Below are positions 1 through 9,843 of a DNA stretch of 64,000 nucleotides, one piece after another. Within the stretch, counting starts at the first letter, position 1; the number at the start of each line of letters is the position of its first letter. The DNA is from Agrobacterium tumefaciens (GTDB lineage Bacteria > Pseudomonadota > Alphaproteobacteria > Rhizobiales > Rhizobiaceae): NCBI RefSeq assembly GCF_013318015.2, contig NZ_CP115841.1:2552501-2616500 (forward strand), read 5' to 3'. The notes under the pieces are model-generated. The model made no database searches and was not told where the DNA came from. It was given only the letters and a program-made list of their open reading frames with translations. Position numbers and translations under genes: made by a program.

Positions 1-1266
<1,266 letters not shown>

Positions 1267-1517
1267 TCGTTCCCATTGTTCATGCTCATCAAAGATGAGC
1301 ATCATCTGTTCTGTCCTGACGCGCATAGCGCTCCGGACGGGCCGCGCCACAGGTATTTTGCTTGAAAGCAAAAACCGGAAGGCGCGACGACCTCTGGTCT
1401 GTATGGCAAACATACGGGAAGGGTCGCAGAAAGACGTGTTAAATTAAATGAAGCGCAAGCTTCCCAGCTTCTCGAAACAACACTCATGTGAAAACATGAA
1501 CTGTGTTGCGTTTTGCC
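1267..1517 (+). other. 23S-5S internal transcribed spacer
   Basis: Spacer of about 250 bases between the 23S 3' end and the 5S gene. It contains short inverted repeats, for example GCTCATC/GATGAGC near 1283-1301, of the kind used in rRNA processing stems. No tRNA or coding gene is visible in it. Confidence 0.7.
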
Positions 1518-1635
1518 GACCTGGTGGTTATCGCGGGGCGGCTGCACCCGTTCCCATTCCGAACACGGCCGTGAAACGCCCCAGCGCCAATGGTACTCCG
1601 TCTCAAGACGCGGGAGAGTAGGTCGCTGCCAGGTC
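1518..1635 (+). rRNA. rrf: 5S ribosomal RNA
   Basis: The 118-base segment begins GACCTGG and ends CCAGGTC, which pair as helix I. The interior carries the conserved CCGTTCCCATTCCGAACACG block and the GGGAGAGTAGGTCG block typical of 5S rRNA. It sits directly downstream of 23S in the usual rrn order. Confidence 0.96.
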
Positions 1636-1691
1636 TGCAAAACGCAACAAATATCTTCTCAAGCAAACTCTTCGGCCCAGCCGATACAAAG

Positions 1692-1713
1692 GGCCGCTCA
1701 AAGCGGCCTTTTT
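1692..1713 (+). terminator. Intrinsic terminator after 5S rRNA
   Basis: GGCCGCT (1692-1698), a 3-base loop and AGCGGCC (1702-1708) form a 7-bp GC-rich stem followed by TTTTT. It lies about 55 bases after 5S. The fMet tRNA follows it, so the tRNA is either reached by readthrough or has its own promoter. Confidence 0.8.
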
Positions 1714-1860
1714 GCATTGCGTAACATGAAAACATAAGGAAAACGCAACGTGCGTCCCTTAAAGGAGACAAATCGCCTGCGGCAATTTGCTCCGGAACTA
1801 TACATCACAGCGTCCCTGTGATGCAGTCGCGATAAATCCAATAGGGATTTACGCTGGTAA

Positions 1861-1939
<79 letters not shown>

Positions 1940-1948
1940 CTTCACAAA

Positions 1949-1980
1949 AACCCCGTAGCTTAAGCTGCGGGGTTTTCTTT
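1949..1980 (+). terminator. Intrinsic terminator after tRNA-fMet
   Basis: CCCCGTAGCT (1951-1960) pairs with AGCTGCGGGG (1963-1972), with one G-T wobble and a two-base turn that probably opens to four. It is followed by TTTTCTTTT. It lies 12 bases after the tRNA CCA end and closes the rrn operon. Confidence 0.85.
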
Positions 1981-2133
1981 TGCAAAATACCTCAAATAAT
2001 CTCCAAATCTATATAAGTTCGCATCATCCACAATTGGCGCTCTTTTTTATGAGAGTGATTCAGCCTTTCTGCGTTGCGATAGCCCCTGATTTTGCCATGA
2101 TGCGTAAACCGTCCAGCTCATAAGAAAGCCAAC

Positions 2134-3942
2134 GTGACCACCGATCCCTTGCAGATTCTCAAGACCGTCTATGGCTACGATACGTTTCGTGGACAGCAGG
2201 CCGAAATCATCCGGCATGTGATGGCAGGCAACAATGCTTTTGTATTGATGCCAACAGGGGGCGGGAAGTCGCTTTGTTACCAGATTCCGGCGCTCGCCCG
2301 TAAGGGAATGGGGCTGGTTGCTTCGCCCCTGATCGCGCTGATGGTCGACCAGGTCGCCGCCTTGCGTCAGGCAGGTGTGCGGGCAGAAGCTCTCAACTCC
2401 GATCTTTCCCCAGAAGAGCGGCGGGCACTCTGGCAGGATATGCGGGCTGGCAAGGTCGATATTCTCTATGCCGCGCCGGAGACCCTTCTCAAGCCGGATG
2501 TTCTGGATGCGCTTCAACCTATCAGCCTGTCGCTGATCGCGATCGACGAAGCTCATTGTCTATCGCAGTGGGGGCACGATTTCCGTCCCCCTTACCGCCA
2601 GCTAGACACGTTGATCGAGCGCTTTCCGGATACGCCACGCATGGCGCTCACGGCGACTGCGGACGAGCCAACCCGCGCCGAAATTCTGGGTCATCTCGGG
2701 ATCAACGGAAGCGACGCCTTCATAGCCGGATTCGATCGGCCAAATATCCGCTATGCGATCATGGAAAAGGATAATCCACGTACGCAGCTGAAGCGCTTCC
2801 TGACGGGTCGCGAAGACGAAAGCGGCATCGTCTATTGCCTTTCCAAACGCAAGGTCGATGAGACGGCAGCCTGGCTGCGTGAGGAGGGGCGCGATGCGCT
2901 GCCCTATCACGCCGGCATGGACAAGGGCGCCCGCGAGGCGAACCAGACCCACTTCCAGCATGGTGAAGCGGTCATCATGGTTGCAACCGTGGCTTTCGGC
3001 ATGGGCATCGACAAACCGGATGTGCGCTTCGTCGTGCATATCGATCTGCCCAGCAGCATCGAAGCCTATTATCAGGAAACCGGCCGTGCTGGCCGTGATG
3101 GTCTGCCGTCCGACGTGCTTATGCTTTACGGTTATGAAGACATCGCATTGCGCAACCGCTTTATCGAAGAGTCGGATGCGGGCGACCAGCGCAAAAACAT
3201 GGAGCGCCGGAAGCTCGATGCGTTGCTTGGCCTCGCGGAAACAGCCGGTTGCCGTCGGCGGGTGCTTTTGTCTTATTTCGGCGATCATTGCGAGCCCTGC
3301 GGCAATTGCGACACCTGTGCGGAACCGCCGGACCTGTTTGATGGTGCCATTGCCGCGCAGAAGTTGCTGTCCTGCATTTACCGCACGGGAGAACGTTTCG
3401 GCCAGGCCTATGTCATCCGCGTATTGCTGGGCATGGAAGATGAACGGATATCGAGCTTTGGTCACGATCGGATCACCACCTACGGCATCGGCAAAGAGCA
3501 CGACAATCGCACCTGGCGGGCCATCCTGCGCCAGATGGTTGCGCTGCGCCTGATCGAGGTTGATCTGGCCGGTCACGGGGGATTGTCCATTGCCGAAGAA
3601 GGGAGGCGGTTCCTGCGCGAAAAGCCGTCCCTGATGTTGAGGATACCGTCCGCTCCCCGTTCGGCGCGACAACAGACGAATCGCAAGCCCACCGCCATTG
3701 TTCTACCGGATGCCGATCGTAGTCTCTTTGAGGCGCTGCGTGCGAAGCGCATGGAAATTGCCCGCGCACAGAACGTTCCACCCTATGTGATTTTTCACGA
3801 CAAGACACTCATTGAGCTTGCGGCATCAAGACCGGCCTCTGTGGGGGAAATGGCGCAGATACCTGGAGTGGGAGACACAAAGCTGGAACGATACGGCCCT
3901 GCTTTTCTGGCGGCGATCATGGAACATGCCGCCAGCGAGTGA
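2134..3942 (+). CDS. recQ: ATP-dependent DNA helicase RecQ (602 aa, GTG start)
   Basis: A superfamily 2 3'-5' DNA helicase of the RecQ family, acting in recombination and replication-fork repair. Visible motifs are Walker A PTGGGKS (residues 40-46), DEAH (138-141), the RecQ-specific aromatic-rich loop just after DEAH (CLSQWGHDFRPPY), motif VI YQETGRAGRDG, and the zinc cluster near 372-395 with Cys in CEPCGNCDTC. A winged-helix region follows, and the last ~75 residues resemble an HRDC domain. Length is typical for RecQ. The GTG at 2134 is the start that places the first helicase motif correctly, but the ribosome site is weak. It is monocistronic, converging on frcR. Confidence 0.93.
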   Translation: MTTDPLQILKTVYGYDTFRGQQAEIIRHVMAGNNAFVLMPTGGGKSLCYQIPALARKGMGLVASPLIALMVDQVAALRQAGVRAEALNSDLSPEERRALWQDMRAGKVDILYAAPETLLKPDVLDALQPISLSLIAIDEAHCLSQWGHDFRPPYRQLDTLIERFPDTPRMALTATADEPTRAEILGHLGINGSDAFIAGFDRPNIRYAIMEKDNPRTQLKRFLTGREDESGIVYCLSKRKVDETAAWLREEGRDALPYHAGMDKGAREANQTHFQHGEAVIMVATVAFGMGIDKPDVRFVVHIDLPSSIEAYYQETGRAGRDGLPSDVLMLYGYEDIALRNRFIEESDAGDQRKNMERRKLDALLGLAETAGCRRRVLLSYFGDHCEPCGNCDTCAEPPDLFDGAIAAQKLLSCIYRTGERFGQAYVIRVLLGMEDERISSFGHDRITTYGIGKEHDNRTWRAILRQMVALRLIEVDLAGHGGLSIAEEGRRFLREKPSLMLRIPSAPRSARQQTNRKPTAIVLPDADRSLFEALRAKRMEIARAQNVPPYVIFHDKTLIELAASRPASVGEMAQIPGVGDTKLERYGPAFLAAIMEHAASE

Positions 3943-3996
3943 CCATTTGAATCCGGCAAAGAGTCCCGCCAGGAAATTTTAGTAGGGCCTGAAACC

Positions 3997-5229
3997 TCAG
4001 CCTGTCGTGTCCTTGAACAGAACATTCTGGTCAATGAGATAACGGGAAAACAGGGGCAGGCTCGCTCCACCGATAGCCCGAGCCTGGCTACCGACCGCTC
4101 CCTCGATGATTTCCGGCAGCGTAACACCCTGAAGATCGTGATGTTTGAGGGCAAGACGGGTGGCGGAGACTATTCTTGCTCTGACCCAATCCGGAAAACC
4201 GCCATCGATGATGACGCTGGAAAAATCGATGATGGAGGCTGCAGCGATGACGGCCTGCGCAAGGGCCGCGGCCGTTTTTCCGATCCAGCTTTCCAGCGGC
4301 TCGCCGAAATCGATCCATTCATCCGGCGAGAACCACAGGGGACGTGGATCGATGCCGCGTTCGCGCAACATGTTTTCCAGAACGAAGATGGAGGCGATTT
4401 TCAGAAGCTGGACCGTGTTGCCGTCCTGCCCCTGAACCGGAAGGGGGCCGATTGCACCGGCGGTGCCCGTCTTTCCGGAAAACAGTGCGGAGTTTAAAAC
4501 GACACCGCCACCGATGAAGGATCCGATGAAGATATAGAGAAAATCGGGGTAGTTCTGGCCTGCACCAAAAACCAGTTCTGCACCGCAGGCACTGGTCGCA
4601 TCGTTCTGCAGGAAAACCGGATAGCTGACGCCATCCGCAATTTCGGAACGGATATCGACGTCGCGCCAGCGCTCCATCTCATTCTGCGGCGCGCCCACCT
4701 CCTGCGCCCAGTTCCACAATTCGAACGGCGCGGCAATGCCGACACCGGCAATTTTTTGCCGTTCGGCCGGAGAGAGCTTGGACTCGAGTTCCGTGATACC
4801 CTCGATGACGAATGGCAAAATCCATTCCGGCATAGGATAGGGGTAAGTTCTGCGGAGCTTCAGCTTGATCCGGCCGACGAAATCCATCAGCACCAGATCG
4901 ACGCTGCGACGGCCGATTTTCACGCCAAACGAGAAGACGGCATCGGGATTGAGGCGCATCGGCGTCGAAGGCTGCCCGACTTTGCCGCGCAGTCTTTCGC
5001 CACGAATAAGAAGACCGTCACTTTCGAGCGAGCGCATGATGACCGAGACGGTCTGCGCCGAGAGACCGCAAAGCCTGGATATTTCGGCTTTCGACAAGCC
5101 GCCGTGGCGGCGAACCAGCGACAGCACAAGCCGCTCGTTATAGGCACGCACCCCGATCTGGTTGGCGCCGCCGCTCATATCCATGTTGGTGGACGGCGCG
5201 GGCGGCGCCGTCTCGACAGATTGTCTCAT
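3997..5229 (-). CDS. frcR: ROK-family transcriptional regulator (FrcR-like)
   Basis: A 410-aa ROK protein: an N-terminal winged helix-turn-helix (about residues 40-95, with KAEISRLCGLSAQTVSVIMRSL as recognition region) followed by a sugar-kinase-like ROK domain. The usual ROK zinc motif (CxCGxxGCxE) is absent; the corresponding region reads SGKTGTAGAIGPLP. The gene is divergent from frcBCAK with a 266-bp shared intergenic region, the standard arrangement for a local repressor responding to the transported sugar. The assignment as regulator of the frc operon is inferred from position and family. The N-terminal 20 residues are low-complexity and a later start is possible. Confidence 0.85.
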   Translation of the reverse strand: MRQSVETAPPAPSTNMDMSGGANQIGVRAYNERLVLSLVRRHGGLSKAEISRLCGLSAQTVSVIMRSLESDGLLIRGERLRGKVGQPSTPMRLNPDAVFSFGVKIGRRSVDLVLMDFVGRIKLKLRRTYPYPMPEWILPFVIEGITELESKLSPAERQKIAGVGIAAPFELWNWAQEVGAPQNEMERWRDVDIRSEIADGVSYPVFLQNDATSACGAELVFGAGQNYPDFLYIFIGSFIGGGVVLNSALFSGKTGTAGAIGPLPVQGQDGNTVQLLKIASIFVLENMLRERGIDPRPLWFSPDEWIDFGEPLESWIGKTAAALAQAVIAAASIIDFSSVIIDGGFPDWVRARIVSATRLALKHHDLQGVTLPEIIEGAVGSQARAIGGASLPLFSRYLIDQNVLFKDTTG

Positions 5230-5354
5230 AGTTTCATCCTCCCGCCCGCCATATCCGCCGCGACCGATACATGCAGGCTTTATGGCAATCTTGCTATCGC
5301 AACGTTAAACGACGCGGCGATATTCCTCCCTGCCGCTTGTTAGAATGCCATACG

Positions 5355-5388
5355 GAATTAATAATTCAATCGGATTTATTTATTGACA
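5355..5388. promoter_or_regulatory. Candidate FrcR operator / frcB promoter region
   Basis: A perfect 6-1-6 palindrome GAATTA-A-TAATTC (5355-5367) sits in an AT-rich patch, followed by TTGACA at 5383-5388 as a possible -35 for frcB. No convincing -10 is seen at 17 bases. ROK repressors bind AT-rich palindromes, so this is the best operator candidate between the divergent genes, but it is inference only. Confidence 0.35.
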
Positions 5389-5495
5389 GCCGTTTCCTTT
5401 GGTGGTTCCATCTGTGTCAACGGTCGCTGTTCTCGGAGGAGACGAGATCGTCGGGTAACCGTCACGGTACTCAAACATTCAATGGGAGGATTACA

Positions 5496-6518
5496 ATGAA
5501 GACGACTGTTTCCGCTCTTCTGGGCGCGCTTGCGCTCGGCGTTTCTTTCGCGTCCGTCGCGTCCGCCGCCGATACTTCGGTTTGCCTGATTACCAAAACC
5601 GACACCAATCCCTTTTTCGTCAAGATGAAGGAAGGCGCAACCGCCAAGGCTAAAGAACTTGGCGTGACGCTGAAGTCCTATGCCGGCAAGATCGATGGCG
5701 ATTCCGAAAGCCAGGTTGCCGCGATCGAGACATGCATTGCCGATGGCTCCAAGGGTATCCTGATTACCGCATCTGACACCAAGGGCATCGTTCCGGCCGT
5801 GCAGAAGGCGCGCGATGCCGGTCTTCTTGTCATCGCCCTCGATACGCCTCTCGAACCCGTTGATGCCGCTGACTCCACTTTCGCTACCGACAATCTTCTG
5901 GCCGGCGAGCTGATCGGCAAATGGGCTGCTGGCACCCTCGGCGACAAGGCCAAGGACGCGAAAATCGCCTTCCTCAACCTCACGCCTTCCCAGCCAACCG
6001 TTGATGTTTTGCGCAACCAGGGCTTCATGAAGGGCTTCGGCATCGACGTGAAGGACATCAACAAGATTGGTGATGAAGACGACAAGCGTATCGTTGGTCA
6101 TGATGTTACCAACGGTAACGAAGAAGGCGGCCGCTCTGCGATGGAAAATCTGCTGCAGAAGGATCCGACCATCAACGTCGTTCACACCATCAACGAACCT
6201 GCAGCTGCCGGTGCTTACGAAGCGCTGAAAGCCGTCGGCCGCGAAAAGGATGTTCTGATCGTTTCAGTCGATGGCGGTTGCCCTGGTGTCAAGAACGTTG
6301 CCGAAGGCGTGATCGGCGCAACGTCTCAGCAATACCCGCTGCTGATGGCGGCACTCGGCGTGGAAGCCGTCAAGAAGTTTGCCGACACCGGTGAAAAGCC
6401 GAAGCCGACGGCAGGCAAGAACTTCTTCGACACCGGCGTAACGCTGGTAACCGACAAGCCGGTCAAGGGTCTCGATTCGATCGACACCAAGGAAGGCCTG
6501 AAGAAGTGCTGGGGCTGA
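5496..6518 (+). CDS. frcB: Periplasmic sugar-binding protein of fructose-type ABC transporter
   Basis: A 340-aa periplasmic binding protein of the ribose/fructose class (PBP1 fold, Peripla_BP_4). The first 24 residues form a signal peptide ending ASA. The mature protein starts with the typical strand reading [16 protein letters not shown]. The start ATG at 5496 has a good GGGAGGA site at 5484-5490; a longer in-frame extension upstream lacks support. Length and sequence agree with FrcB of Sinorhizobium meliloti, which binds fructose, mannose and ribose; that specificity is carried over by homology. It is the first gene of frcBCAK. Confidence 0.92.
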   Translation: MKTTVSALLGALALGVSFASVASAADTSVCLITKTDTNPFFVKMKEGATAKAKELGVTLKSYAGKIDGDSESQVAAIETCIADGSKGILITASDTKGIVPAVQKARDAGLLVIALDTPLEPVDAADSTFATDNLLAGELIGKWAAGTLGDKAKDAKIAFLNLTPSQPTVDVLRNQGFMKGFGIDVKDINKIGDEDDKRIVGHDVTNGNEEGGRSAMENLLQKDPTINVVHTINEPAAAGAYEALKAVGREKDVLIVSVDGGCPGVKNVAEGVIGATSQQYPLLMAALGVEAVKKFADTGEKPKPTAGKNFFDTGVTLVTDKPVKGLDSIDTKEGLKKCWG

Positions 6519-6536
6519 TACTTCACCGTTGAAATC

Positions 6537-6560
6537 GGCGGGGGGCAATTTGCCCCCGCC
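6537..6560 (+). other. GC-rich stem-loop between frcB and frcC
   Basis: GGCGGGGGGCA followed by TTTGCCCCCGCC forms a strong hairpin with one bulge, 18 bases after the frcB stop and without a T-run. Hairpins of this kind protect the upstream binding-protein mRNA from 3' exonucleases, giving excess binding protein over permease. That role is inferred. Confidence 0.6.
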
Positions 6561-6741
6561 CTTGAACCGGAATGGTTACAAAGAACGATCTGGGTGATCG
6601 GACAGGAACAAACGAGCGCGCCCGGCGTCCGTGGACGTAACTGAGGCACGCTTCTCAACAGTTTGAATCTACGCATTGTCCCCTCTGGAAAATAATCCCG
6701 GGTTCGGGGCTGATGCGATGGAGCGATCGGGAGGAAAATCC

Positions 6742-7824
6742 ATGAGCGATCAGCCAGTGCGGGCTCAACCGCATAATGAATTTGAAAAAGTGCTGTCGGG
6801 AAGTTCGACCCAGGTCGCTGCTTTCGATACGCACAACAAGAGTTTGCTTGAAAAATTCCAGCATTTTCTGCATTCCAGCCCGGCGGCCGTACCGCTGATC
6901 GTTCTGGTGTTGTCGCTGGCTGTCTTCGGCATGACCCTGGGCGGCAAGTTTTTCTCGGCCTTTTCGCTGACCCTTATCCTTCAGCAGGTGGCAATCGTCG
7001 GCATCGTCGGCGCGGCACAGTCGCTGGTCATTCTGACTGCGGGTATCGATCTTTCGGTCGGTGCGATCATGGTCCTGTCCTCCGTCGTCATGGGACAGTT
7101 TACGTTCCGCTATGGTTTGCCTGCCGAACTCTCGATTATCTGCGGTCTCGCAGTTGGCGCATTTTGTGGCTTTATCAATGGCGTGCTGGTTTCGCGCATG
7201 CGGCTGCCGCCCTTCATCGTTACACTGGGCATGTGGCAGATCGTGTTGGCCACCAATTTCCTCTATTCGGCCAACGAAACGATCCGCTCACAGGATATCG
7301 TCCAACAGGCGCCCATTCTCCAGTTTTTCGGCAACAATATCCGCATCGGCAGCGCCGTCTTCACCTATGGCGTCATTGCGATGGTTCTGCTGGTTGCCCT
7401 GCTCTGGTATGTGCTGAACCGCACCGCCTGGGGTCGACATCTCTATGCAGTGGGTGATGATCCCGACGCAGCCGAACTTGCCGGCGTTAACGTCAAGCGC
7501 ATGCTGACGACCGTCTACACACTTTCCGGGCTTATCTGCGCCTTCGCGGGCTGGGCTCTCATCGGCCGCATCGGCTCGGTATCGCCGACCGCCGGTCAGT
7601 TTGCCAACATCGAATCCATCACCGCAGTGGTCATCGGCGGCATATCGCTGTTTGGCGGACGCGGCTCGATCATGGGCATGATCTTCGGCGCGCTGATCGT
7701 CGGTGTCTTCTCTCTCGGCTTGCGACTTATCGGAACAGACCCACAATGGACCTATCTGTTGATCGGCGTCCTTATCATCTTGGCTGTCGCAATCGACCAG
7801 TGGATCAGAAAGGTAGCAGGCTGA
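6742..7824 (+). CDS. frcC: Sugar ABC transporter permease
   Basis: A 360-aa inner-membrane permease of the BPD_transp_2 (RbsC/XylH) family, with about eight to ten hydrophobic segments starting near residue 45. The family signature GxDLSVGAxM is seen as GIDLSVGAIMVLSSVVMG, and the EAA-like region as NRTAWGRHLYAVGDDPDAAELAGV. The start ATG at 6742 follows GGGAGGAAAA; a longer frame from 6676 has no such site. The N-terminal ~40 residues are hydrophilic. The stop overlaps the frcA start (TGATG), indicating translational coupling. Confidence 0.93.
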   Translation: MSDQPVRAQPHNEFEKVLSGSSTQVAAFDTHNKSLLEKFQHFLHSSPAAVPLIVLVLSLAVFGMTLGGKFFSAFSLTLILQQVAIVGIVGAAQSLVILTAGIDLSVGAIMVLSSVVMGQFTFRYGLPAELSIICGLAVGAFCGFINGVLVSRMRLPPFIVTLGMWQIVLATNFLYSANETIRSQDIVQQAPILQFFGNNIRIGSAVFTYGVIAMVLLVALLWYVLNRTAWGRHLYAVGDDPDAAELAGVNVKRMLTTVYTLSGLICAFAGWALIGRIGSVSPTAGQFANIESITAVVIGGISLFGGRGSIMGMIFGALIVGVFSLGLRLIGTDPQWTYLLIGVLIILAVAIDQWIRKVAG

Positions 7825-8606
7825 TGGCAAAAGAACCTATCCTCACAGCACGCAATCTCGTTAAACGCTACGGTCGTGTGACTGCGCTCGACAATGCCGA
7901 TTTTGACCTTTATCCGGGCGAAATCCTCGCCGTCATTGGTGATAACGGTGCTGGAAAATCCTCTCTCATCAAGGCGATTTCCGGTGCGGTGACACCCGAT
8001 GAAGGGGAGATCAGGCTTGAAGGCAAGCCGGTACAGTTCCGCTCGCCGATCGAGGCACGCAAGGCTGGTATCGAAACCGTTTATCAGAACCTTGCCCTGT
8101 CTCCCGCATTGTCCATAGCCGACAATATGTTTCTCGGCCGTGAAATCCGCAAACCCGGTATTCAGGGAAGCCTGTTTAGGGCACTGGACCGTCCGGCGAT
8201 GGAAAAGTTTGCCCGTGAGAAACTCTCTGAACTCGGCCTGATGACGATCCAGAACATCAATCAGGCGGTGGAAACCCTCTCCGGCGGCCAGCGCCAGGGT
8301 GTTGCGGTGGCGCGTGCAGCCGCCTTCGGCTCCAAGGTCGTCATCCTTGACGAACCGACAGCGGCGCTCGGCGTCAAGGAAAGCCGCCGCGTTCTCGAGC
8401 TTATTCTGGATGTGCGCGCGCGAGGGCTACCGATCGTTCTCATCTCGCACAACATGCCGCATGTTTTCGAGGTTGCTGACCGGATTCATATTCATCGGCT
8501 GGGCAAGCGTTTGTGCGTCATCAATCCGAAGGACTATACCATGTCCGACGCCGTTGCCTTCATGACGGGCGCCAAGGAAGCGCCAAAGGAAACGCTGGCC
8601 GCATGA
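7824..8606 (+). CDS. frcA: Sugar ABC transporter ATP-binding protein (single ATPase domain)
   Basis: A 260-aa ABC ATPase with Walker A GDNGAGKS near residue 41, signature LSGGQRQ, Walker B VVILDEPTAALG and the switch histidine in LISHNM. Most sugar importers of this class (RbsA, XylG, AraG) use a ~500-aa double ATPase; this one has a single domain, the form described for FrcA. It overlaps frcC by one base and frcK by four (ATGA). Confidence 0.93.
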   Translation: MAKEPILTARNLVKRYGRVTALDNADFDLYPGEILAVIGDNGAGKSSLIKAISGAVTPDEGEIRLEGKPVQFRSPIEARKAGIETVYQNLALSPALSIADNMFLGREIRKPGIQGSLFRALDRPAMEKFAREKLSELGLMTIQNINQAVETLSGGQRQGVAVARAAAFGSKVVILDEPTAALGVKESRRVLELILDVRARGLPIVLISHNMPHVFEVADRIHIHRLGKRLCVINPKDYTMSDAVAFMTGAKEAPKETLAA

Positions 8607-9232
8607 CGTTGAAGCTTGAAACGATCGTCGAAGACGTTCTTCGGCGGGCTGAGGGTAAATCTCGTTTTATCATTGCCATTGCCGGTCCCCCTGGGGCCGG
8701 CAAATCCACGCTAGCGGATGCCATGTGCGGTGCCCTCGTGGCGCGCGGCGAGGCTGCGGCTGTCCTGCCTATGGACGGCTTCCATATGGATAACGGTATT
8801 CTCGAAGAACGGGGGCTCTTGCCGCGAAAAGGCGCACCGGAGACCTTCGACGTGCGCGGCTTTCTTGATATCGTCTCCGCAGTTCGTCAGGGCGGGCAGG
8901 AAGTTCTTGTCCCGGTTTTTGACCGCTCCCGCGAAATAGCCATTGCCTCCGCTCGCGCCATCGCGCCAGAAACACGCTTCATCCTTGCCGAAGGCAACTA
9001 TCTGCTGTTGAGCGAGGCGCCGTGGACGAAGCTTTCCGGCAGCTTCGATCTTACCGTCTTCGTAGGCCCATCCGTTGCGGTGCTCGAGGAACGCCTGCGG
9101 GATAGATGGCAGGGCTATGGTCTCGATGCGACCGAGATTCACGCCAAACTGTTCGAAAATGATCTTCCCAACGGAAAGCGGGTGATTGAGAACTCCCGCC
9201 CCGCCGATATTCGCATCGATATTTGGGAATAA
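8603..9232 (+). CDS. frcK: FrcK-type P-loop kinase of the frc operon
   Basis: A 209-aa P-loop kinase of the uridine kinase/phosphoribulokinase/pantothenate kinase-like superfamily. Walker A is GPPGAGKST (about residues 29-37). The substrate-binding segment PMDGFHMDN and the lid region RDRWQGYGL are recognisable. It overlaps frcA by ATGA, so it is the last gene of the frc operon. In S. meliloti frcK is the kinase-like gene of the same operon; its substrate (fructose or another imported sugar) is not proven by the sequence. Confidence 0.85.
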   Translation: MTLKLETIVEDVLRRAEGKSRFIIAIAGPPGAGKSTLADAMCGALVARGEAAAVLPMDGFHMDNGILEERGLLPRKGAPETFDVRGFLDIVSAVRQGGQEVLVPVFDRSREIAIASARAIAPETRFILAEGNYLLLSEAPWTKLSGSFDLTVFVGPSVAVLEERLRDRWQGYGLDATEIHAKLFENDLPNGKRVIENSRPADIRIDIWE

Positions 9233-9330
9233 CCCGCCGCTTCCGTCCGTAGGCGGTATCGAGCATTCACCGTTAAGCCTTTGTTGACCATGTGTTGAAT
9301 CTTTTTGATCCACAGGGTGGGGCTTTCGCA

Positions 9331-9377
9331 TGTCTAATTATTGACGAAAAAAATTCCTCATATACTATATGTGGTGT
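9331..9377 (+). promoter_or_regulatory. nrd promoter with tandem candidate NrdR boxes
   Basis: Two 16-bp segments, 9331-9346 and 9362-9377, align to the NrdR box (acaCwAtATaTwGtgt, from memory). The second matches 13 of 16 positions; the first matches 8 of the 10 core positions. Their starts are exactly 31 bp apart, the classical spacing of paired NrdR boxes. A TTGACG (-35, 9341-9346) and TACTAT (-10, 9363-9368, spacing 16) overlap them, so repressor would block RNA polymerase. The riboswitch begins immediately downstream. Confidence 0.65.
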
Positions 9378-9582
9378 TCAAGGTTCTTTCGATTCGCAAG
9401 CGTCGGGAGCTAAGACGGGAATTCGGTGCGCAACACCATTATGGTGAAGCAATGCCGAAACTGCCCCCGCAACTGTAAGCGGTGAGCATCGTTCCGATTT
9501 GAGCCACTGGCGCTAAAAGCTCCGGGAAGGTGGGAATGGATGTTTTGACCCGCAAGTCAGGAGACCTGCCTTGAGCGAAAAC
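9378..9582 (+). promoter_or_regulatory. Cobalamin (B12) riboswitch controlling nrdHIEF
   Basis: The conserved cobalamin-aptamer elements appear in order: GGGAATTCGGTGCG (about 9416-9430), GCCGAAACTGCCCCCGCAAC followed by TGTAAGCGGTGA, GCCACTG near 9501, GGGAAGGTGGGAA, and the B12 box AAGTCAGGAGACCTGCC at 9554-9570. A P1 helix can form from TTTCG (9387-9391) and CGAAA (9576-9580). The expression platform is unclear: about 260 bases separate the aptamer from nrdH. B12 riboswitches upstream of B12-independent ribonucleotide reductases are known in bacteria that also own a B12-dependent NrdJ enzyme. Confidence 0.93.
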
Positions 9583-9678
9583 GTCCACGGGCGGGGTGTC
9601 CGGAAGGAAGGTGTATGACGCAAATGAATTGCGTGCGCCCTTTTCTGCCCCCTCCAGAACAAGCTTCGGGGTGAAGTC

Positions 9679-9742
9679 ATGCCAGTGCATTTTTATGAGT
9701 TTCTACGCTCGTCGGCGTAGACAGAGATCTTACGCGGCCTGA
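9679..9742 (+). other. Two overlapping leader-size ORFs after the riboswitch
   Basis: Within the leader, ATG 9679-9720 encodes MPVHFYEFLRSSA and, in another frame, ATG 9695-9742 encodes MSFYARRRRQRSYAA. The second has five Arg codons in six, including two rare AGA. A hairpin CTACGC/GCGTAG (9703-9720) lies across both. They may be chance; a leader-peptide role is speculative. The rest of 9583-9843 holds no recognisable gene. Confidence 0.25.
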
Positions 9743-9843
9743 CCCGCGCGCCTCGCCAGAATGACAGAACCATCGCCACCCGCTTGTGATTGCAGGCGGG
9801 CAATGTTGAGCCGTGCGTAAAAGCGGCTTCGAAAGAGGAAACA

